Shown: positions 45,914 through 58,290, numbered from the stretch's first letter. The stretch is 64,000 nt of DNA from Phycisphaerae bacterium (GCA_029260165.1 JAJDDT010000053.1:1-64000), one strand, 5' to 3'. Notes: generated from the sequence alone by a model not told the origin. Numbers and translations are program-made.

Positions 45914-48900
45914 TCAGGGCGTGAACAACCTTTGCAGCAGGCTGTAGTCGTTGAGATCGATATCGTCGTCGTTATCGAAATCAGAGCAGTCGCACCCGAT
46001 GGCGGTTCCGCCGGCGGGTCCTGAAACACATCCGTTGAAGGTTGCGAAAGCGGACAGATTCACCGGGATGCCGAAATTTCCGGGACATTCGCATTCGTCG
46101 GGAACGGCGTTCCTGTTTGCATCCCGCGACGTCTGGAATGCGATGTCGCAGTCGTCCGGTACGGTGTTTTGGTTGCAATCGATGTCCGGTGTGGATGCGA
46201 TTTCGCAGGCATCTCCCAACCCGTCGTCGTTGCAATCGCCCTGACCAGGGTTCGGTTCACCGACACAGTTGTCGCAGGCGTCGCCCACGCCGTCCATGTC
46301 GTTGTCGGCCTGGTCGAGGTTGGATTTCTCCGGACAGTTGTCGTGGAGGCAGATGCCGTCGCCGTCGGGATCGTTCTCGTCGTTGGCGGACGTTGGGCAC
46401 AGGTCACAGGCATCGCCGACGTTGTCGCCGTCGAAATCGTCCTGGGTCGGGTTGTCGTCGTCGGGACAGTTGTCACAACTGTTGCCGACCCCGTCACCAT
46501 CGCTGTCTGTCTGTGCGCTGTTGCTGTCATTGGTGCAGTTGTCGATGGAGTCGGGGGTGCCGTCGTTGTCCGCATCGGCGGGGGGGCCTCCGGTGCATAT
46601 GTCGTGGCACAAGACCTCCGCGCCGCAGTCAGTAACGAATCCGGTACCCGCGCAGGCGGCGTCCCATTCGTTGTCGCAGCAAAACGGATCGCAGGCACAG
46701 ACGGCTGATCGGCAGGCGGCATCGTCGCAGCCTGGTGAACCGTTGCCCTCACAGCAGTTGCTGGTTTCGATCGGGGCGGTGCCGACGTTGATGTTGATCG
46801 ACGTGGATCCTGTTTGCTGATCGGCGTCTTCGGCAGTGAGCGTCACGGTATACGGACCGGGGGGCAGCCCCTCAATGGTGGTTTCCCGTCCGGTGCCGAC
46901 AATCCCCCGGCCGTTGACCGTCCATGTCAGATTCGCAGTGTTTACGGGTCCGTCTTCGGCATCGTATCCGCGTCCGCGGAGGAGGATTGTGTCGTTGTGA
47001 AAAAATGATGCGCCGTCACCCGGACTGGTAATGATTGCCGACGGTGCGTGTCGGGGGAGTCGGAACCGTTTGCTGAGGGCTATTGACGTGTTGATTCCAT
47101 CGCTTGCGATCACGCGAATTCTGGACGAACCGGGAAAAATCAGCGACTGCGATCCTGGAATGTTCAGTCCGTCGACACCGGCGATTGTCAGCGTGTTCGT
47201 CCCTGTTCCGTTATCAGGGTAAACCGGGTTGATCGGGTGCCATGTGCTGCCGTTGTCGGGGCTGTACTGGATTGAATAGATGATCGCGTCCGCGTCGTCA
47301 TCAGAGCCATTCCACTGGATGGTGAGGTTTGGGGATTGAAGCGTTCCTAATTCGGGTGCGGTGATGTTCACTGACGGTGCGTTGGCGGTTACGAATCTTT
47401 CGGCGACGATTCGTTCGTTTTCCAGAATGCGGAGTCTCCTCGTTTGAGAATCGAAGGGAAGGTGGACAGTGAACGTCTCGGTGCGTGTCACATCATGGGC
47501 GGAATTCTCGCGTATCCGGACGGGCTGAGAGGTGATCAGTCCGCCTGATTCGTCAACAAGTGCTACGCTGTAACCGTCGTGTCCGGCTGCATCACTATCG
47601 GATTCGGTTGGGGATAAATCGAAATCGTCGACATGGAGAAATCCATCCGGTGCGCGATAGGCCAGCACGATTTCGGCGGTGCCTTCGTCCGGTCTGGCCA
47701 ATCCCGCGATGGTCAGCATGTCCGAGTCGCTTTGGAAACAGGTGTTGCAGAGCAATTCCGCACCGCAACCGTTTCCTTGAAATCCCGTTCCCGCGCAGAA
47801 TTCATCCCATCCCGTTTCGCAGCAAAACGGATCGCACGCGCAAACGGCTGCACAGCATTCACCATCGTCACAACCCGGGGTTCCGTTGTCGGCGCAGCAA
47901 TCACCACCGTCACCGCAACCGGTGGGCGCGCAATCGGTGCACTGGTCCTCGGCGCGTGCGGCGCAGATGCTGTCCCATTCTTTTTCGCAGCAGAACGAAT
48001 CGACGCTGCAAACAGCCTCGCAACAGGTGCTTTCGTTGCATCCCGGGGTTCCGTTGTCTGCGCAGCAGTCACCCGAACCCAACGTGCAGTCTGCACCAGT
48101 CACGGCTGAATCGGAGATGTCCGATGATCTGGTCGGTCCGGTGCTGTTCGATGATCTTGTCGGTTTGGTGTCGCTCGATGGTCTGGTGGAACGGGTGACA
48201 ACGGGTGCGGACGCGGCGAACACGCTCTGAAGCGCGCCCCATGTGTAATCAGAGACCCATCGCGGACCGCAATAGGAGAGAAAGTCGCGCGAAGCCGTCG
48301 GTGAGATAGCGGTGTTGCTGGTCAGGTCGTAGCCCCAAAGCCCGGTTTCAGTTTCCGGTGGACCGATCGCGTTGCACAATGGCGGGGGATCGGATTCGCA
48401 GGGGTCTTCGCAGCATTCGGTCCCGCTGCAATACGGATATCCGAAATCGACGCTGGCTGGGCAGCCGCAACTGACGTGTTGTCGCCCCTTGTTGTGTGCA
48501 ATTTCCTGGGCCATCACGCCCCCGGCGCGGGGTCGATTGTAGGCCGGTCCCCAACCGGTGCTTTGCATTTTCACGAACGAGGTTCTTCCCGGTCGATACG
48601 CCATCCCGCCCGGTCCGCCCGGTGCGCTCGGATCAATCATTCCCATGTAGAATTCGTTCAACCCGCAGGCGAACGGGAATTGCGTGAACCATTGAAACGC
48701 CAATATGGTGAACAGAATGACGTCCTCATCGTCGTCATATTCGAAGGAATCCAGAAACAGTACGGGAAATGGGCCGAAGAATTCGCAGCATTCGAGTTCC
48801 TCGAGCACGAAGTCGGTGGCGTTTACGCGAACTTCGGCGACAGGCCACACCGTTTCGAAGCGGTCTATGATGTCCCAGAAACCCGGGTCCGAAGCTCGGT

Positions 48901-50368
48901 AGATACCGCCATCGGTTGAAATCGGGACAGCGAAGACACAGGTCGGTCCGCCGGGCGTAAACGTTACCGTGCGACTCGTCATGTTGTTTGCAATGTTTGT
49001 TTCGGGAGAGGCTCGGTTTGGGTTGATGACCACCTGCAACGACACGGTCCCCGATCGCCACTCCGGCGGCAGGCGAAATTCAAACAGATCGCGTCCGTCC
49101 CGGTCCACACCAACGCCGGCTCCGACGAAAACCAGCTCACGCCTTGCTCGCAACGGTGATCCGGGAAGCGGAGCGCCGGAGCGCGTGCCGCGCAACTCCG
49201 CGAAAACAGCCGGTCGGTCCTGTGTACTCGTTGGAAATGCCCGGACAACGGTAGACTTGCCCTCGATCAACGTGATGTTCGGATCGGTCGGAATCGTCTG
49301 GAGCACCTGAGTGATTTCAAGACCCACCCAACTCAAGTCGGGCAACACCTTGGCAGCGTCCTTTCGGACCCTGAAAACGCGTGAATCGGCGAAATAGATG
49401 TGGGCATCGTTCTGGACCGGCGATGTCGGGAAATTGAGATTCGCGACCATGGGCGTGGTAGCGCCACCGGATCGTGGAACACGCTGAACCAGACCGTTTG
49501 AACTACCTGTCGATTGTGTCCAATAGACGTTCTCATCATCGACCACGATACCAAGTACGTCCGGGTTGCCATTATTGTTAACCAGTGTTTGCAGACCAGT
49601 CCCGTTACTGCGGACACGTCGGATGTCGCCATCCCCCTCCGCCCAGAATACGAATTCCTCGTCATGGAAACCGGCGGTGTTGACCGACAGATGGACTGGC
49701 GCGTTGAGCACCGGCGTGATATCGTCGGGGATGGCTGAGGAGGTCTTGTCTCTGCGACTGATGAGCTGGGAGTTGCCTGGAAGCCCGACGAGCCAGAACA
49801 CGCTTCCGGTGCGGTATTGGGTGATGGCGATCTCGCTGATCTCGGCAAAGATCGAGTTTCCCTGATACAGGCTTGCAACGCCACCCGCCTTCGGCGCGTA
49901 CTGGATCCCGTCGTCATCGACCCACCAGATGCGCGTTTCATCCACTTCGAGGTCAGTTACCGAACCGTTGGCGGTCGCCAGCGTTTCAACGTCGCCACCG
50001 CCAATCCACAATCGCCTGATCACATCGGGGGTAGGTTCCGCGTCTACAAAATAGACATAAGCGCCGTCGTTGCGGAGCAGTCTGGCGCGTGGTGAGCAAA
50101 ATGACCCAGGCAGGATCGTCGACGTGAATCCTGTTGTGCCTGCCGATTTTTTGTCAATCCGTCCGGGCCCCAGTCCCGTGAAGCAATCCGGACCGGGCTG
50201 GACACTCCAATAGAGCTTTCCATCTGCATGCGTGATGGACGCGGTGGCTGTGTTGACAACCTGCTCATGCTCCGCGACAGCCGTTGGTGGGATGGTTGCG
50301 GCACAAATGACGATCGCCAGGACGATCGCGCGACGTACCGGCGCATTGGCCGGGTTCGAAAAGACCAT
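45914..50368 (-). CDS. giant secreted protein with degenerate zincin motif, Cys-rich, TSP3-like and dockerin-like modules
   Basis: 1484 residues. Signal peptide (1 to about 33), a beta-propeller-like region (40-330, blades such as DETRIWWVDDDGIQYAPKAG), a CARDB-like adhesion domain (about 345-460), a metalloprotease-like domain with QEIAHNKGRQH at 621-631, two Cys-rich sets (760-880 and 1203-1256, CCADNGTPGCDDGECCAAVC type), Ig/PKD-like segments, a thrombospondin-3-like array (1270-1390) and a dockerin-like end (VSGPAGG, DFDNDDDIDLNDY). In HExxHxxGxxH proteases the first residue is His; here it is Gln (CAG at 48506-48508 on the + strand as CTG). AGAGGTGA precedes ATG 50368. Confidence 0.88.
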   Translation of the reverse strand: MVFSNPANAPVRRAIVLAIVICAATIPPTAVAEHEQVVNTATASITHADGKLYWSVQPGPDCFTGLGPGRIDKKSAGTTGFTSTILPGSFCSPRARLLRNDGAYVYFVDAEPTPDVIRRLWIGGGDVETLATANGSVTDLEVDETRIWWVDDDGIQYAPKAGGVASLYQGNSIFAEISEIAITQYRTGSVFWLVGLPGNSQLISRRDKTSSAIPDDITPVLNAPVHLSVNTAGFHDEEFVFWAEGDGDIRRVRSNGTGLQTLVNNNGNPDVLGIVVDDENVYWTQSTGSSNGLVQRVPRSGGATTPMVANLNFPTSPVQNDAHIYFADSRVFRVRKDAAKVLPDLSWVGLEITQVLQTIPTDPNITLIEGKSTVVRAFPTSTQDRPAVFAELRGTRSGAPLPGSPLRARRELVFVGAGVGVDRDGRDLFEFRLPPEWRSGTVSLQVVINPNRASPETNIANNMTSRTVTFTPGGPTCVFAVPISTDGGIYRASDPGFWDIIDRFETVWPVAEVRVNATDFVLEELECCEFFGPFPVLFLDSFEYDDDEDVILFTILAFQWFTQFPFACGLNEFYMGMIDPSAPGGPGGMAYRPGRTSFVKMQSTGWGPAYNRPRAGGVMAQEIAHNKGRQHVSCGCPASVDFGYPYCSGTECCEDPCESDPPPLCNAIGPPETETGLWGYDLTSNTAISPTASRDFLSYCGPRWVSDYTWGALQSVFAASAPVVTRSTRPSSDTKPTRSSNSTGPTRSSDISDSAVTGADCTLGSGDCCADNGTPGCNESTCCEAVCSVDSFCCEKEWDSICAARAEDQCTDCAPTGCGDGGDCCADNGTPGCDDGECCAAVCACDPFCCETGWDEFCAGTGFQGNGCGAELLCNTCFQSDSDMLTIAGLARPDEGTAEIVLAYRAPDGFLHVDDFDLSPTESDSDAAGHDGYSVALVDESGGLITSQPVRIRENSAHDVTRTETFTVHLPFDSQTRRLRILENERIVAERFVTANAPSVNITAPELGTLQSPNLTIQWNGSDDDADAIIYSIQYSPDNGSTWHPINPVYPDNGTGTNTLTIAGVDGLNIPGSQSLIFPGSSRIRVIASDGINTSIALSKRFRLPRHAPSAIITSPGDGASFFHNDTILLRGRGYDAEDGPVNTANLTWTVNGRGIVGTGRETTIEGLPPGPYTVTLTAEDADQQTGSTSININVGTAPIETSNCCEGNGSPGCDDAACRSAVCACDPFCCDNEWDAACAGTGFVTDCGAEVLCHDICTGGPPADADNDGTPDSIDNCTNDSNSAQTDSDGDGVGNSCDNCPDDDNPTQDDFDGDNVGDACDLCPTSANDENDPDGDGICLHDNCPEKSNLDQADNDMDGVGDACDNCVGEPNPGQGDCNDDGLGDACEIASTPDIDCNQNTVPDDCDIAFQTSRDANRNAVPDECECPGNFGIPVNLSAFATFNGCVSGPAGGTAIGCDCSDFDNDDDIDLNDYSLLQRLFTP

Positions 50369-52309
<1,941 letters not shown>

Positions 52310-52553
52310 AATCGTTTCCGCGTCACCACCCCGAAGGGCGATCACGATTGGATACGAAAAAAGGGGCTACATTCGCTTACTGGCGTTCGTAAGAAATGTA
52401 ACATCAATCCACCATTGGCATGGCAGACTGAGAATGATGCTCATCTTTCGATTCACATCAAATCGACAACGCTGACCCGAAGCAGCCACAAGGACTGCTT
52501 CACGCTCCAAATCAACGTCGCCTCACATTCCCACGACGACAATCGCTGTTCAC

Positions 52554-52566
52554 TTGTCAAAGAGCA
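52554..52566 (-). promoter_or_regulatory. boxA antitermination site in the 16S leader
   Basis: TGCTCTTTGACAA on the minus strand, one base from the E. coli rRNA boxA core TGCTCTTTAACAA. It lies about 245 nt upstream of the 16S 5' end. NusB-NusE binding is expected. Confidence 0.75.
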
Positions 52567-52603
52567 GCACCCGAGTGACTCACGCCCCTCAGGTGCGACG
52601 CGT

Positions 52604-52631
52604 AGAATACCAGAGGCTCGAAACCCGTCAA
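52604..52631 (-). promoter_or_regulatory. sigma-70-type promoter for 16S rRNA
   Basis: -35 TTGACG (52626-52631) and -10 TATTCT (52604-52609) with a 16-bp spacer on the minus strand. Predicted transcription start is about 52597, just upstream of boxA. Confidence 0.6.
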
Positions 52632-52747
52632 CCCGCCACGAGCCTTTTTTTGCGGATTTTGAAGATTTTTCCGCCACCCCGATAGGCCTGGTCGGAAACC
52701 GTTTTTACGCCCAATGCTATGGCTGGGAAACCTCGATATGCCAAGCC

Positions 52748-53311
52748 TTACCCACCCAGAATCAAGCCCAAAACCATCTGAATCGGTAGCAGGGCAAGGA
52801 GGACAAAGGCGGCGATCGTGAGACGGCGTCGAACAGGGATTCGGACCGCGAGTATTGCGCAAACCAGGCCGGCAATCCAAACCAGCAACGACAGGCATCC
52901 CCCCAGCATCAGGACCAGAAACCACGGTGGGATGTCGCCCGCATCGATTTTGTCCTGCAGGAAAGTCAGCATCTCCGGCGTGCTTGGTTGGGCGTTGCCC
53001 ATGTCCCTGGTCATCCCCGGAACGGCGATGGCGGAAGCTGCAAATGAAATTACCAGCCAGCTAATTGACAGCACAATGGCATAGACTGCGAGTGCGTTGC
53101 CTGACCGAGCGGGGAAATCCTGTGGCGGCAGAGAGGAGGCGGGTTGTCCCATCGGTTGGGCCATCGGAATTCCCTCCGAAGGCAGATAGGTCGACATCGC
53201 GGGGGCAGTCACTGTGTTGTGACAATACGGGCAGGCCACGGGTTTTCTGCCCCATATATCGTCGATCTCGATCGGGTTTCCGCACGATGGACATGCAAAC
53301 TGGATAGACAT
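52748..53311 (-). CDS. zinc-ribbon multi-pass membrane protein
   Basis: 187 residues. It opens MSIQFACPSCGNPIEIDD with two CxxC pairs (CPSCG and CPYCHN), a proline-rich linker (MGQPASSLPPQDFPARSG), then three hydrophobic helices (about 75-97, 130-160 and 165-187). The design, a cytosolic zinc ribbon plus a DUF4190-like membrane domain, is frequent in planctomycetes. Function unknown. The start at 53311 is the natural begin of the ribbon; a longer frame is open to 53410. Confidence 0.78.
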   Translation of the reverse strand: MSIQFACPSCGNPIEIDDIWGRKPVACPYCHNTVTAPAMSTYLPSEGIPMAQPMGQPASSLPPQDFPARSGNALAVYAIVLSISWLVISFAASAIAVPGMTRDMGNAQPSTPEMLTFLQDKIDAGDIPPWFLVLMLGGCLSLLVWIAGLVCAILAVRIPVRRRLTIAAFVLLALLPIQMVLGLILGG

Positions 53312-53427
53312 GGCTGGACGATAGCGGGCCGATATCGCATGGTCAATCGTCGTTGACGGATGTTTCAAACGTTCGTCAACGACGACGGTTACCCATGAAT
53401 TGGTGGACAAACAATCCGTGATATCCG

Positions 53428-56400
53428 CTATGGTGCAGGAGCAAAATCCTTGAACACGGTCATCGAATCATTCTGGTCCACAACGATGATCCGCAAGGTG
53501 AAAGCATTCGTCAAGAACTCCGAGGCACAAACCCCGAAACTGTTCGTCAGAGCGATGTCACGCTCCCATACATCGCCGCCGATTGCAGTAAACGTGGTGC
53601 TCAGATTCACGCCACCGCCGCCGCGTATCGAGAACGTCGGATTTTCCATGCCGTCAACGAAGATCGTTGGATCGACGCCGTCAATGTACGGATTGACGAA
53701 TATCCGTTCGATTCCCCGTGGTGAGGAGGCTGTCACGCGAACGACGAGCTTGCATTCCGCGTCGTCCATTCGGTACGAAATATCGCTGATCGTCGGGAAA
53801 TTCGACAGATTCGCGTTGCCGTGATGCAGGACGTACACGCCGAACGGACTGCCCGCAACCAAAATCGAGCCGTCGTCATTGAGTCGCGGATTGCTCCAGT
53901 CAGGTATGAATTTCTGCGTTCCCGCTGCGATTTTTCCGTTGGTAGCGAGCGTTTCGAAAACCCCTGTTCCGCCACCGCAGCAGCCATCGGTCCGATAAAA
54001 TGCAACGCCGCCATCGTCAGCCAGTTGCAATGCAACGTTGGTCGTGCGCCCGTCGCCGAATTGCGTCGCGGTTGCACCTCCCACGGGTTGGACAAAGCAG
54101 GGCGTCGGCGAGTTGATCCCGGTGGCTGCCTCGCAATAAGCATAACTCGTTCCGTCGCCCGAAAGATTAAGGGTCAGCGAACTGATGAACGGATTGGTGA
54201 AATTCACCTCCAACGTCGATCCACCACCCGAGCCGATCCAAATTGGTTGATTGCTGTTCGGGGTTAGAGACGAGCTGAACACGGATGAGCCGAAAACCCA
54301 ACGCGAACCGTCCGCCGACATGTCGATGTTCGTGCCCAGGCTGCGCGAACCGATGCCCATGAATTGCAAGGACGACCCGGTTGAGATTTCCTGTGGCACG
54401 TTGGTCGCGAGGTTGACCGTGTAAATCTTCGTGTCCACGAAGCTCCGATAGACCATCGTCGTCGCATTGTCGTCGATCCTGAATTCGCCCCGGATATCGC
54501 CGAATACAAAGCCATCGGCATCTGTGAAGTAGGCAAACGCGGTGGTTGCTGCCCCGCCGGGTGTGGCGCGGTACATGACGCCCTCGCCACGATTGTCGGC
54601 GTAGCAGATCATACCGTTGTCGGTTGTCTCGACGCCCAATGCAGCGTTGAGCGTGTCGGCCGGCAAGGTCGATCGCGATCCGTTCGATCCGTCGGCGTCC
54701 ACGCTCCACAACTGCGTCTGCGGATCACCCTCGACGTCGGGGAATTGGTCGAAAAGGGAGAACCATACCTTGGAACCGTCGCCGCTGATGGCCATGCGTT
54801 TGTAGCCCGCGGTTCCATACCCCGCCGGCGTGACCGTGCTGACTGTCGCATCGACGTTCGCACCCGCCACGATGTGCTCCGCCCCTTCATGCACGATCGT
54901 CGCCGTCGTGAATCCCGCGTTGACGGGTTCATCTGCGGTACAAGCCAGGGGTGTCGCCGACGGTGTGCCCGCGGTTCCAACCAGCGTGATGGCTGACATC
55001 GATTGGGCGAACAGAGTTGGCGACGGATTCGTGGGATCACGCAGCGACACGAACGGAGCCGCCGGATCGAGGGCGAGCTTGATACACGTCAGCGTACGGT
55101 TGCTGTCGAGTTCGAGCATCCCCGCGTAGGAGTTGGCCATGTACGCCGACGCCGAGCCGATCGTGGCGGTGTATGAATAAAGCGCGGGGGGAGCGGGGTG
55201 TGCGACACCGCCGAAAAGGGTCGTGTGCTCCTCGCGACCGAAGGACCACTCCGCCGTGTTCAACCCCATGACAAAATCGATCGTCGTTGGGTCGCCGCCC
55301 TCGGCGTATTCGCACGTCAGCGTCGCAGCCGTCACGCCACCCGGGACGTCCGGTGCGAATGAGCTGAATGTGCCGTAGTGGAGGGCGTCCACCGACGAAA
55401 ACCCGAGCGCGCCGAGATCAATTGCAATCGAACCAGGCCAGCGTGCGGCAGGGGAATCGGGTGTCAAGACCTCCATAATCCCTGCGTTTTCGTCGGCAGT
55501 CCCAACCCAGTAATCGATCTCGCCAATCGTGTCGTTGGCAGCCATCGCAGTTCCGCTGCTGTTGATCGGCACCTGAAGTGTGTCGGGCGTCGCATCCTCT
55601 TCACACGTCCCGTTGTTGCACGTTTGCCCGGCTGCACAATCACCGTTGGTGACGCATCCGGTCGGCGCGGGTTCACACGCGTCATTTACGCAAACCTGAC
55701 CTGATGGACAGTCGTTCGAGGTGAGACAGGCGTTGATCTCCTCCAGGCAATCACCGAGCAGGCAAAACTGACCCGCGGGACAGTCCGTATCGTTTTGGCA
55801 ACCGGAGGGCGGGTCATCCATCCCGCCCGGCGGCGTATCGTCTGGCGGAGGTGTGTCGTCAGGCCCGTCGCCCGGACCGGGATCATCTGTCGGCGGGCCG
55901 AAATCAACGTCAATACTGTCGATGACAATCGTCGCGTCGAAGTTTGCGGACATCTCCAGGCACATCGCGAAATTTCCGGAAACCAAATCAGCCAGGAGCT
56001 GTGCCGGCACATCAAGATCGGCACTGATATTGGTCACGATGTCGTTCGCCACATTGATCGTGATTGTGCCAATGTCGATGCCGTCGGTGCAAGGGGCTGT
56101 CGAGGTCGCCGGCGCGATCGCGATCGACAAATCAGCCGTCCCACTCAACGCCTGCAATGCGGGACGGGTTTTTGGGTTATCCAGCGAGATGACGCGTACC
56201 GCGGACCTGTCCAGCGAGATGGCTGCACTCCGCGGCATGTCGGCTGGCGCTTCCGCAAACAGGTTGATCAGAATCTGTCGCTGCACGGGTCCGGACCCGA
56301 TACGAAGATCGAAAACCCCGTTCGCATCGAGCGTCACGCTGAAGACCTGATTCGAAATCATGATCGATTCGCCGGGATTGACCGTGATCATGCAAGCCGC

Positions 56401-56460
56401 CACGAGACAGGCAGATACACAGGTTGACAGTTGCAGGAGCCGAGCAGCGCGCTTCGTCAT
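53428..56460 (-). CDS. large lipoprotein with Cys-rich repeats and beta-propeller-like region
   Basis: 1010 residues. Lipoprotein signal with LVAAC (Cys23). A first beta domain (about 30-180) and a Pro/Asp-rich linker (PGPGDGPDDTPPPDDT) lead to three Dickkopf-like cysteine repeats at 220-285 (NDTDCPAGQFCLLGDC type). About 555-900 shows TolB/WD40-like blades (RMAISGDGSKVWFSLF, IDMSADGSRWVFGSS). The C-terminal part is beta-rich with SSPRGIERIFVNP. GGAGGT precedes the start. Surface attachment via lipid is likely. The partner is unknown. It follows the CvpA-like gene by 119 bp. Confidence 0.85.
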   Translation of the reverse strand: MTKRAARLLQLSTCVSACLVAACMITVNPGESIMISNQVFSVTLDANGVFDLRIGSGPVQRQILINLFAEAPADMPRSAAISLDRSAVRVISLDNPKTRPALQALSGTADLSIAIAPATSTAPCTDGIDIGTITINVANDIVTNISADLDVPAQLLADLVSGNFAMCLEMSANFDATIVIDSIDVDFGPPTDDPGPGDGPDDTPPPDDTPPGGMDDPPSGCQNDTDCPAGQFCLLGDCLEEINACLTSNDCPSGQVCVNDACEPAPTGCVTNGDCAAGQTCNNGTCEEDATPDTLQVPINSSGTAMAANDTIGEIDYWVGTADENAGIMEVLTPDSPAARWPGSIAIDLGALGFSSVDALHYGTFSSFAPDVPGGVTAATLTCEYAEGGDPTTIDFVMGLNTAEWSFGREEHTTLFGGVAHPAPPALYSYTATIGSASAYMANSYAGMLELDSNRTLTCIKLALDPAAPFVSLRDPTNPSPTLFAQSMSAITLVGTAGTPSATPLACTADEPVNAGFTTATIVHEGAEHIVAGANVDATVSTVTPAGYGTAGYKRMAISGDGSKVWFSLFDQFPDVEGDPQTQLWSVDADGSNGSRSTLPADTLNAALGVETTDNGMICYADNRGEGVMYRATPGGAATTAFAYFTDADGFVFGDIRGEFRIDDNATTMVYRSFVDTKIYTVNLATNVPQEISTGSSLQFMGIGSRSLGTNIDMSADGSRWVFGSSVFSSSLTPNSNQPIWIGSGGGSTLEVNFTNPFISSLTLNLSGDGTSYAYCEAATGINSPTPCFVQPVGGATATQFGDGRTTNVALQLADDGGVAFYRTDGCCGGGTGVFETLATNGKIAAGTQKFIPDWSNPRLNDDGSILVAGSPFGVYVLHHGNANLSNFPTISDISYRMDDAECKLVVRVTASSPRGIERIFVNPYIDGVDPTIFVDGMENPTFSIRGGGGVNLSTTFTAIGGDVWERDIALTNSFGVCASEFLTNAFTLRIIVVDQNDSMTVFKDFAPAP

Positions 56461-56578
56461 CGTACAAACCTCCAATATCAGAGCGTCACCCGGCCCGGAT
56501 GCGTAACCTGACATCGCTTCAAACCAACCCAAGCTATGTAAGTGGTGATTGTAACGGGAGTTACGTCCCGATGACAAG

Positions 56579-58279
56579 TCAATTCGGGGCGACAAGGTTG
56601 AGGAAGGACAAGTCCATCGATTTTCGCCCGGTGCTGAATTTGGTCAGCTTCACGCCCGGGTCGACGAGAAACAGGTAGACAAGCTGATAGTCGCCACGGT
56701 CGAAATGACGTTTTTTGACGAGGCGAAAATCACGAATTCCACCTCGATTGCTCCCCGAAACCGCTTCGGGATAGTACTGAACCTCGATCACCTGCTCACC
56801 GTCAACGTCTGCCACCACAAACTGACCGTAGACCGGAATCCGATTTCCCTGCTCATCGGTCAGTGTGTAGTTCTTCACGCTCGTGACGGCGAATTGCAAA
56901 GCCTTGCCGAGTGTGCTGCCCGCCTGCAATTTGCGAACGTCCAGTTGGAACATTCGCTTGTCGCTCGGAATCGTGAACGTCGAAATCCTGCGGCTTGATC
57001 CGCTCGACTGGTCCGCGACTTTTCCGTAAACATGTCCGGTCGAAAGATCGCTCCCGCGACCGTCGGCACCGGTGGCTTGATAACTGGTCAGCGCCATCGG
57101 AATCTCATTGGAGAATCGATGGCCTTGACTGCCCAAACGGACCCCGGAGACCCGCCCGCTGTTGTTGGGCGACGACGGTTTTGAAGAAAGAAAGCCCGAC
57201 GATAATGACGACGCCGTGGTCGATGGCGTCGACTTCGGTGCAGGCGGGGCGTCTCCCGATCCTTGCCCGGAGGTCTTGGGAATCTTCACCCTCGCCCCGA
57301 TCTTGTACTCCACAAACTCCGGAACAAACGATTCGGGTACCTCAAACACAACCGACACCTCGCCATCGTTGTATGGAGCGTAGAGTTTTTCATCCACAAT
57401 TGTGTAGGGTGACTGCTGAGGATCCTCGTCGTCCTGAATCGCCACCGGCGACTTGTTTACGTTTGGCCCGCTCTCGTTGTCCGTGCCGACAAGGCGGATT
57501 TGTCGACGAGCGAAACGATGCTTGTCGTCCTCGTCCTTCGCCTCAGACAGCAGCGCGATCCGCACGAGCAGGTATTCGTGTCCATCTGCCGGATTGACCC
57601 GATCCGGGGATTCACCACGTTTCTTTTTTTTCCGGAATATGTACGGCAATTCCCCCTGGCCTCGTTCTATTCTCACGAATCTGATTGATTCGGGAGGCAC
57701 GAGGTGACGCGTGTCGTAGTGGGCTGACTGACTCCAGGATATTTCCTCGATGAAGTCGGGATGATCCTCGGAAAATGGCCGATTCCCGCCGAACATCCCG
57801 TCCGAAAGGAAGGACGCCATGTGTACCGCGAACTGATCCGGACCCATCCATAGACTGTTCACCTCGCCGGATTCGACATCGAGGCTCTGGAAACCGAGAA
57901 AAGAGTTACCAAACGGTGTCATGCGAATGGTGATCCCCAACATGCCCGTTACGACAAAGGCAGCCACGATAGCGCACCCCGTACCCAACACCCGATCGAT
58001 CAGCGCAGGTATGAGGTTCGATCTGCCGACATAGTGATCCAGCACCAATCGCAACACAATCAAGGGCGTAACAAACGTCCCGATGAATGCGGCGGGCAAC
58101 GCAAGGTCTCCCAGCGGGCCCATCAAAACCTCGATCGCCACCCACTCGTAGGTCGCGAACGCAAACACCGCACACAAAATCGCCAGCACGCACGCGATCA
58201 TCGCGCTGACCAGACCCTGAATGAGCTGCAAATACGCAACCGCCACCAACATCGCCAACAGGAACAGCGAAAGCCACAT
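56579..58279 (-). CDS. CvpA-family membrane protein with large C-terminal domain
   Basis: 566 residues. Four membrane helices (about 4-22, 26-48, 58-80, 98-118) match the CvpA/colicin V production fold, with GLVSAMIACVLAILCAVFAF and the DRVLGTGCAIVAAFVVTG turn. The remaining 440 residues are hydrophilic, with a Ser/Pro-rich linker (about 350-395) and a beta-rich end (VYGQFVVADVDGEQVIEVQYYP). That extension is much larger than in ordinary CvpA. It begins 11 bp after the GspE-like gene, so the three genes from pilT are one operon. Confidence 0.82.
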   Translation of the reverse strand: MWLSLFLLAMLVAVAYLQLIQGLVSAMIACVLAILCAVFAFATYEWVAIEVLMGPLGDLALPAAFIGTFVTPLIVLRLVLDHYVGRSNLIPALIDRVLGTGCAIVAAFVVTGMLGITIRMTPFGNSFLGFQSLDVESGEVNSLWMGPDQFAVHMASFLSDGMFGGNRPFSEDHPDFIEEISWSQSAHYDTRHLVPPESIRFVRIERGQGELPYIFRKKKKRGESPDRVNPADGHEYLLVRIALLSEAKDEDDKHRFARRQIRLVGTDNESGPNVNKSPVAIQDDEDPQQSPYTIVDEKLYAPYNDGEVSVVFEVPESFVPEFVEYKIGARVKIPKTSGQGSGDAPPAPKSTPSTTASSLSSGFLSSKPSSPNNSGRVSGVRLGSQGHRFSNEIPMALTSYQATGADGRGSDLSTGHVYGKVADQSSGSSRRISTFTIPSDKRMFQLDVRKLQAGSTLGKALQFAVTSVKNYTLTDEQGNRIPVYGQFVVADVDGEQVIEVQYYPEAVSGSNRGGIRDFRLVKKRHFDRGDYQLVYLFLVDPGVKLTKFSTGRKSMDLSFLNLVAPN

Positions 58280-58290
58280 GATAAATTCCG

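Larger units (their letters stand above)
52310..52747. other. 16S leader and promoter region
   Basis: 438 bp between the 16S gene and the next minus-strand gene; holds boxA at 52554-52566 and a sigma-70-type promoter at 52604-52631. The remainder is featureless to me. Confidence 0.7.
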
